From Gammaproteobacteria bacterium RIFCSPHIGHO2_12_FULL_63_22 (GTDB lineage Bacteria > Pseudomonadota > Gammaproteobacteria > Xanthomonadales > Xanthomonadaceae), in the NCBI GenBank assembly GCA_001801685.1, contig MGYJ01000006.1, positions 68,256-132,255 of the forward strand: a DNA stretch of 64,000 nt, given 5' to 3'. The position numbers and the translations under genes are program-made. Below, one piece after another: positions 59,432 to 64,000 of this stretch (position 1 is the stretch's first letter; each line of letters begins with the position of its first letter). The notes under the pieces were generated by a model. It saw nothing but the letters and a program-made list of their open reading frames with translations, searched no databases and was not told where the DNA came from.

Positions 59432-61495
59432 ATGAATTCCATCAAACCTGCTCGTGGGCTGCTCGCCCGTGCTCCGCTGGCCGCGGCCATAGCCCTGGCC
59501 GTATTTTCCGCGCCCGCTGCACAGGCTTTCGAATTCGAGAAGGGCGGCCTGACCGGCAGCCTCGACACGACCATCAGCTATGGCATCTCGGTCCGCATGC
59601 AGGACCAGGAAGAGAGCCTGATCGGCAAGGTCCAGTTCGATCCCGCGCTCTGCTTCCAGAACGTCCCGCTGGGCCCGATTCCTGTTGGCGCCGGACGCTG
59701 CAGCTCCAACGCCGTCCCGGGCTCTGCCTACCAGATCGCCGCGCCGGGCCGCTTCTCGGTCAACCGCGACGATGGCGACCTGAAGTACGACAAGGGCGAC
59801 GCTTTCTCCAACGCCTTCAAGATCACCTCGGAACTCAGCTTGAAATGGGGCCAGGACAGCAGCTGGGGCGCCTTCGCCCGCGCTACCTATTTCTACGACT
59901 TCGAAAATGCCAACCGCGACGACTTGACTGAAATCGCGAAGGACAAGGTCGGCAAGGACTTCCAGATGCTGGACGCCTTCGTCTATCACGACTTCACCAT
60001 CGGCGGTAAGAAGGGCAGCTGGCGCGTGGGTCGCCAGGCGGTCAGCTGGGGTGAGAGCACCTTCATCCAGAACGGCATCAACGTCGTCAATCCGATCGAC
60101 GTTTCCAAGCTGCGCGTCGCTGGCGCGGAGTTGAAGGAAGCGTTCCTGCCGATCGACATGTTGTGGGGTTCCTTCAGCTTCACCGACAACCTGTCGATGG
60201 AAGCCCTGTACATGCTCGAGTTCGAAGAGATCGAAGTCGATGCCTCGGGCACCTACTTCAGCTCGAACGATTTCGGTTCGCCGGGCGGTACCTACGTGAT
60301 GCTCGGCTTCGGCACCGCGCCGCAGCCCGTGCTGAATCCTGAAAACTATTTCCAGACCTGCCAGCTGCCGCTGGGTTCGGGCTTCGGCGCTGCCGACACC
60401 GGCTTGCCGGCGTCGCTGCAGGGTTTTGCCTGCGCCAACTCGGTGCCGCGCCTGCCCAACCGCAATGCGCGCAACTCAGGCCAGTACGGTGCCGCCATCC
60501 GTTACTTCTCCGAGGAATGGGGCAATACCGATTTCGCGTTCTACTTCCTGAACTACCACAGCCGCTTGCCGCTGCTGTCGGGCAAGACGGTGTCCACGGC
60601 CGCCCTGGCCGGCGTGCCGACCGGCCTGACCGCGGGCTTCTACGTCGAGTATCCGGAAGACATCCAGATGTACGGCTTCAGCTGGAACACCACCTTGCCC
60701 GGCGGCATCGCCTGGCAGGGTGAAGTGAGCCATCGCCCGAACATGCCGTTGCAGGTGGATGACGTCGAACTCTTGTTCGCCGCCCTCAGCCCGCTGAATG
60801 CGGTCGTGCCGACCCTGATCTCGACCCCGGCGCTGCGCTTCTGCAGCCAGCTGAACCCCGGTTGCGCGGCATCGCCGTTCTCGGCCGACCAGCGCGGCTG
60901 GCGCAGCCATGAGGTTTCGCAGTTGCAGATGACCTTCACCAAGGCGTTCGCCAGCGTGCTGGGCGCTGAACAGGTGGCCCTCGTCGCTGAAATCGGCGGT
61001 ACCGAAGTCTGGGACCTGCCGAGCCCCGACGTGCTTCGTTACGAAGGTGAAGGCACCGACACCGGTGGCGGCCTCGATGTAGGCGACGTCTTCGGTTCAC
61101 CCTTGCTGCCGTCGCCGCCGTATCCGGCTGGCACGCCCAGCGGCTTGTTCACCATGCCGGGTGCAGCGCGTAATCCGCTGACCCTGGATGGTGGTTTCCC
61201 GACCCAGTTCTCCTGGGGTTATCGCGTTGCCGCCCGCGCCGACTACAACAGCGCGTTCGGTTCGCCCGTCACATTGTCGCCACGCATCGCCTTCAATCAT
61301 GACGTGAACGGAACCACGCCGGGACCGGGTGGCAACTTCCTTGAAGGTCGCAAGTCCGGTACCGTGGGTGTCGAGGCCAACTATCTCAACAAGCTTGTCT
61401 TCGACCTGAGCTACACGGCATTCACGGGTGGTGGTCGCTTCAACCAGATCTCCGACCGCGACTTCGCTTCATTCACCGTCAAGTATTCGTTCTGA
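59432..61495 (+). CDS. DUF1302 outer-membrane barrel-like protein
   Basis: A 687-residue protein with signal peptide (MNSIKPARGLLARAPLAAAI, ending in SAPAAQA) and the DUF1302 pattern FEFEKGGLTGSLDTTISYGI, then GRQAVSWGESTFIQNGINVV and LRVAGAELKEAFLPIDMLWG. Many alternating strands and a C-terminal DFASFTVKYSF with terminal Phe indicate an outer-membrane beta-barrel. DUF1302 proteins are commonly encoded with DUF1329, a YCF48-like propeller and an RND/MMPL transporter. The ligand is unknown; hydrophobic compounds are suspected. GAGGAAC lies before the ATG. The frame extends upstream to 59342 but the signal peptide fixes the start. Confidence 0.9.
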   Translation: MNSIKPARGLLARAPLAAAIALAVFSAPAAQAFEFEKGGLTGSLDTTISYGISVRMQDQEESLIGKVQFDPALCFQNVPLGPIPVGAGRCSSNAVPGSAYQIAAPGRFSVNRDDGDLKYDKGDAFSNAFKITSELSLKWGQDSSWGAFARATYFYDFENANRDDLTEIAKDKVGKDFQMLDAFVYHDFTIGGKKGSWRVGRQAVSWGESTFIQNGINVVNPIDVSKLRVAGAELKEAFLPIDMLWGSFSFTDNLSMEALYMLEFEEIEVDASGTYFSSNDFGSPGGTYVMLGFGTAPQPVLNPENYFQTCQLPLGSGFGAADTGLPASLQGFACANSVPRLPNRNARNSGQYGAAIRYFSEEWGNTDFAFYFLNYHSRLPLLSGKTVSTAALAGVPTGLTAGFYVEYPEDIQMYGFSWNTTLPGGIAWQGEVSHRPNMPLQVDDVELLFAALSPLNAVVPTLISTPALRFCSQLNPGCAASPFSADQRGWRSHEVSQLQMTFTKAFASVLGAEQVALVAEIGGTEVWDLPSPDVLRYEGEGTDTGGGLDVGDVFGSPLLPSPPYPAGTPSGLFTMPGAARNPLTLDGGFPTQFSWGYRVAARADYNSAFGSPVTLSPRIAFNHDVNGTTPGPGGNFLEGRKSGTVGVEANYLNKLVFDLSYTAFTGGGRFNQISDRDFASFTVKYSF

Positions 61496-61515
61496 GCCAT
61501 TAGGGAGGGCAGACG

Positions 61516-62880
61516 ATGAAGATGTTCAAGAAAACCGCGTTGGCTACATTCGCCACCGCCGCAATCCTCACCGCAGGTGTGGCCCAGGCCAACACCACGT
61601 CGGCGAAAGCCGCCCAATTGGGCAATTCGCTGACGCCGATGGGCTCGGAAAAAGCAGGCAATGCGGATGGCACCATCCCGGCATGGGATGGCGGCATCAC
61701 GCGTCCGCCGGCGGGTTATCGCGCCGGCCGTGACCACATTGATCCGTACGCGGGCGAGAAGCCCCTGTTCACGATCAATGCCGGAAACATGGCCCGTTAC
61801 GCCGACAAGCTCGGCGCCGGCCAGAAGGCGATGCTCACCAAGTACAAGACGTTCCGCATGGACGTCTACCCGACCCATCGCAGCGCGTCGTTCCCGGCTC
61901 GCACCTACGAATACACCAAGCGCAACGCCACTGCCTGCAAGCTCATTGCAGACGGCGAAGGCATCCAGAACTGCGCCGAGGGTTTCCCGTTCCCGATCCC
62001 GAACAACGCCTACGAGGCCATCTGGAACCACAAGCTCAAGTACAAGGGCCTGTCGGTTCGCAGCTACTCGAACCAGGCAGCGCCGACCGCCGGCGGTTCC
62101 TACACGCTGGTCCGCCTGCGTGAAGAAATCCTCGGCCTGTACTACAAGCCGGGCAACACCTCGGAATCCATCAACAACGCCCTGCTGTACTTCAAGCAGG
62201 ACGTGCTCGGCCCGGCGCGTCTTGCCGGTGGCGTGCTGCTGGTGCACGAAACCTTGAACGCCAAGGCCGCGCCGCGCCAGGCATGGGTGTACAACCCGGG
62301 CCAGCGTCGCGTGCGTCGCGCGCCCAACGTTGCCTATGACAACCCGGGTACCGCGTCCGACGGCCTGCGCACCAATGACATGACCGACATGTTCAACGGC
62401 GCCATGGACCGTTTTGCCTGGACCTTGGTCGGCAAGAAGGAAATGTACATCCCGTACAACGTGTACAAGGCTGACTCCAGCGCCACCAAGGTGTCCGACC
62501 TGATCCGCCCGGGCCACATCAACCCCGACTACCTGCGCTACGAGTTGCATCGCGTGTGGGTGATCGAGGCCAAGCTCAAGGCAGGCCAGCGCCACATCAA
62601 CAGCCGCCGCACCATGTACCTGGATGAAGACAGCTGGCAGATCGTCGGTATCGACCATTACGACGGCCAGGGCACCCTGTGGCGTTACTCGGAAGCACTT
62701 CCGATCAACTACTACGAAGTGCCGACGTTGTGGACCACGCTCGAGACGCATCACGACCTGAAGTCCGGCCGTTACATCAGCGGCTTGCTCGACAACCAGG
62801 ACAAGCCACGCGACTTCAGCTTCCAGAGCACTCCGGCGGATTACTCGCCGCAGAACCTGCGCGACAGCGGCGTTCGCTGA
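61516..62880 (+). CDS. DUF1329 periplasmic protein
   Basis: A 454-residue protein with signal peptide MKMFKKTALATFATAAILTA (through GVAQA). Family segments are present: LTPMGSEKAGNADGTIPAWDGG near the mature N-terminus, YINPGQRRVRRAPN-like VYNPGQRRVRRAPNVAYDN, MYIPYNVYK, and MYLDEDSWQIVGIDHYDGQG near residues 365-390. DUF1329 proteins are thought to resemble LolA/LolB-type lipid-carrying folds; I recall this without being able to check. It sits 20 bases after the DUF1302 stop, with AGGGAGGG as ribosome site. A stem-loop follows its stop (62894-62922). Confidence 0.93.
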   Translation: MKMFKKTALATFATAAILTAGVAQANTTSAKAAQLGNSLTPMGSEKAGNADGTIPAWDGGITRPPAGYRAGRDHIDPYAGEKPLFTINAGNMARYADKLGAGQKAMLTKYKTFRMDVYPTHRSASFPARTYEYTKRNATACKLIADGEGIQNCAEGFPFPIPNNAYEAIWNHKLKYKGLSVRSYSNQAAPTAGGSYTLVRLREEILGLYYKPGNTSESINNALLYFKQDVLGPARLAGGVLLVHETLNAKAAPRQAWVYNPGQRRVRRAPNVAYDNPGTASDGLRTNDMTDMFNGAMDRFAWTLVGKKEMYIPYNVYKADSSATKVSDLIRPGHINPDYLRYELHRVWVIEAKLKAGQRHINSRRTMYLDEDSWQIVGIDHYDGQGTLWRYSEALPINYYEVPTLWTTLETHHDLKSGRYISGLLDNQDKPRDFSFQSTPADYSPQNLRDSGVR

Positions 62881-62893
62881 TTCAGGCAGTACC

Positions 62894-62922
62894 GACCGCG
62901 CCCTTCGGGGCGCGGTCTTCTT
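62894..62922 (+). terminator. Stem-loop (terminator-like) between DUF1329 and YCF48-like genes
   Basis: Perfect 10-bp stem GACCGCGCCC/GGGCGCGGTC around loop TTCG, followed by TTCTT. It would end or attenuate the DUF1302-DUF1329 message, 13 bases after the stop and 39 bases before the next ATG. The T-tract is short, so some readthrough is expected. Confidence 0.75.
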
Positions 62923-62961
62923 GAAAGCCGCGCACATCGAAAGTCTTCGGGAGTGGAATCG

Positions 62962-64000
62962 ATGTCCATGTTTCGCCCCAACGCCGCGCGTCAAGCCGGC
63001 GCGCTGTTGCTTCTCCTGACGCTGCCGCTGGCGGCCCAGGTTTCTACGCAAGCCCCTGCGGACGATCCGTCCGCGCTTCCCTCCGAAATCATGCCGCGCG
63101 CCAGCAAGTCCCTGCTGACCGACGTGGCGCGTACGCCATCGGGTTTCTTCGCGGTTGGTGAACGCGGACATGTCATCACTTCCGTGGACGGCAAGCAGTG
63201 GACGCAGGTGGCAACGCCTACGCGGTCCGCGCTCACCTCAATCACTGCCGTGGACGACAAGCTCTGGGCTGCCGGCCACGATGGCGTCATCCTGCATTCG
63301 GCCGACGGCGGCAAGACCTGGGTCGCGCAACGCCGCGACCCGTTCATGCGCAGCCCGGATGAAGATCCCGCCGACCACGATCCGCGCCAGGGCGTGCCGA
63401 TCCTCGATATCCTGTTCACCGACGCCAGCAACGGCATCGCCATCGGCGCTTATAGCCTGATGCTGGTGACCAGCGATGGCGGCTCGACCTGGACGCCGAA
63501 GCAGGCCCTCGCGCCAGCCGCGCCATCCGACGAGCCCGCAGCGCCGATGGAAGGCGACATCTTCAGTGCCGAAGACCTGATGCTCGATGAAGAATCCGAT
63601 CCGCATCTCAACGCGATCACCAGCACGGGACCCGGTGGCATGGTCATCGTCGGCGAACGCGGCACGGTGCTGCGATCGGAAAATAGCGGGCAGTCCTGGC
63701 AGAAGCTCGGCTTCCCCTACAAGGGTTCGATGTTCGGCGTGCTCGGCCTGGGTAACGGCCGGTTGCTGACCTTCGGCCTTCGCGGCAACGTTTACGAGTC
63801 CACCGACAACGGCGCCAGTTGGAGCAAGGTGCCGGCCGAGGGCAGCACCAGCCTGATGGGCGGCGCCGCGCTTGAAGGCGGCGGCGCGGTGCTGGCGGGT
63901 GGCAACGGCACTTTGCTGCAGCGCGCTTCGGCCGATGCGCCATTCAAGGTGAGCAACTTCAAGAATTCCATCGGTGAGTCGCCGACGCTGGCGGGTGTGG
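62962..64000 (+). CDS. YCF48-like beta-propeller protein, 5' part (exported)
   Basis: Open from the ATG at 62962 to the window edge (346 codons, no stop). Signal peptide near the start (MSMFRPNAARQAGALLLLLT, then LPLAAQ). Repeats of the YCF48/BNR type are clear: GFFAVGERGHVITSVDGKQW, LWAAGHDGVILHSADGGKTW, GIAIGAYSLMLVTSDGGSTW, VIVGERGTVLRSENSGQSWQ and LRGNVYESTDNGASW. Each has the (S/T)xDGGxxW blade end. A Pro/Asp/Glu-rich insert (about 183-215) interrupts the repeats. YCF48-like proteins assist assembly of membrane complexes and here belong to the DUF1302-DUF1329 cluster. GGGAG precedes the ATG. The C-terminus lies outside the window. Confidence 0.9.
   Translation, partial: MSMFRPNAARQAGALLLLLTLPLAAQVSTQAPADDPSALPSEIMPRASKSLLTDVARTPSGFFAVGERGHVITSVDGKQWTQVATPTRSALTSITAVDDKLWAAGHDGVILHSADGGKTWVAQRRDPFMRSPDEDPADHDPRQGVPILDILFTDASNGIAIGAYSLMLVTSDGGSTWTPKQALAPAAPSDEPAAPMEGDIFSAEDLMLDEESDPHLNAITSTGPGGMVIVGERGTVLRSENSGQSWQKLGFPYKGSMFGVLGLGNGRLLTFGLRGNVYESTDNGASWSKVPAEGSTSLMGGAALEGGGAVLAGGNGTLLQRASADAPFKVSNFKNSIGESPTLAGV

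Noticed and set aside
61411-63171. 586-codon open frame on the minus strand
   Set aside because: Antisense to DUF1329 and spanning the stem-loop at 62894-62922; no domain recognised.

Overview
The window is 64 kb of GC-rich, densely packed bacterial chromosome from a Gram-negative organism. RND efflux, OmpW, lipoproteins and outer-membrane barrels are present. The best guess is a gammaproteobacterium of the Xanthomonadales/Lysobacterales. Reasons are a pyruvate dehydrogenase E3 with its own lipoyl domain downstream of E2, many exported peptidases (M1, M13, M24, M61), a YggN/DUF2884 protein, and a TraB/GumN protein. The genus is inference. No rRNA, tRNA, CRISPR, transposase, integrase or phage gene was seen, and no gene-free stretch exceeds 300 bases.

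Layout. 1-2.1 kb: start of a YbdK-type carboxylate-amine ligase (minus, cut by the window edge), divergent from a class-I-glutaminase-like gamma-glutamyl hydrolase, then an exported EF-hand protein and a DUF3606 protein. 2.2-8 kb: dihaem cytochrome c lipoprotein, exported M1 aminopeptidase, OmpW-like porin, and a subtilase without a signal peptide. 8-14.5 kb: exported hypothetical, GFA-fold protein, then a translationally coupled set of Baeyer-Villiger-type monooxygenase, TraB/GumN protein and SDR, followed by an M61 peptidase. 14.4-17.2 kb: ECF42-type sigma factor with a YciI partner, a 55-residue basic protein and a conserved membrane protein. 17.3-20.4 kb: lipoprotein methyltransferase overlapping an M24 peptidase, then an exported VOC+SnoaL fusion.

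20.4-25 kb: complete MacAB-like four-gene export operon (adaptor, ATPase, two permeases). 25-30.2 kb: TrmO, GlsB, M13 peptidase lipoprotein, acidic lipoprotein, glycosyltransferase. 30.2-38.4 kb: RND efflux operon in the order small exported protein, degenerate SDR, adaptor, pump, outer-membrane factor, with a divergent LysR regulator. A cluster of GGGACA/TGTCCC palindromes lies at the operon head. 38.4-53.3 kb: housekeeping and accessory genes (SDR, 2OG-Fe oxygenase, DUF3297, YbcJ, Tat-like HDAC-fold protein, ion channel, TPR-glycosyltransferase, tandem PepSY-like protein, RsmC-RsuA pair, YajQ, DinB, fatty acid hydroxylase, GlxA-type regulator, DMT exporter, GT39). 53.3-59.2 kb: YggN, E2 and E3 of pyruvate dehydrogenase, Ca/Na antiporter, NAD-binding epimerase-like protein.

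59.3-64 kb: DUF1302 barrel, DUF1329 protein and the start of a YCF48-like propeller. This looks like an envelope system of unknown cargo. It is preceded by a G8 tract and a possible 33-codon leader ORF that ends 2 bases before the DUF1302 start. This is the most interesting part of the window together with the palindrome-studded RND locus.
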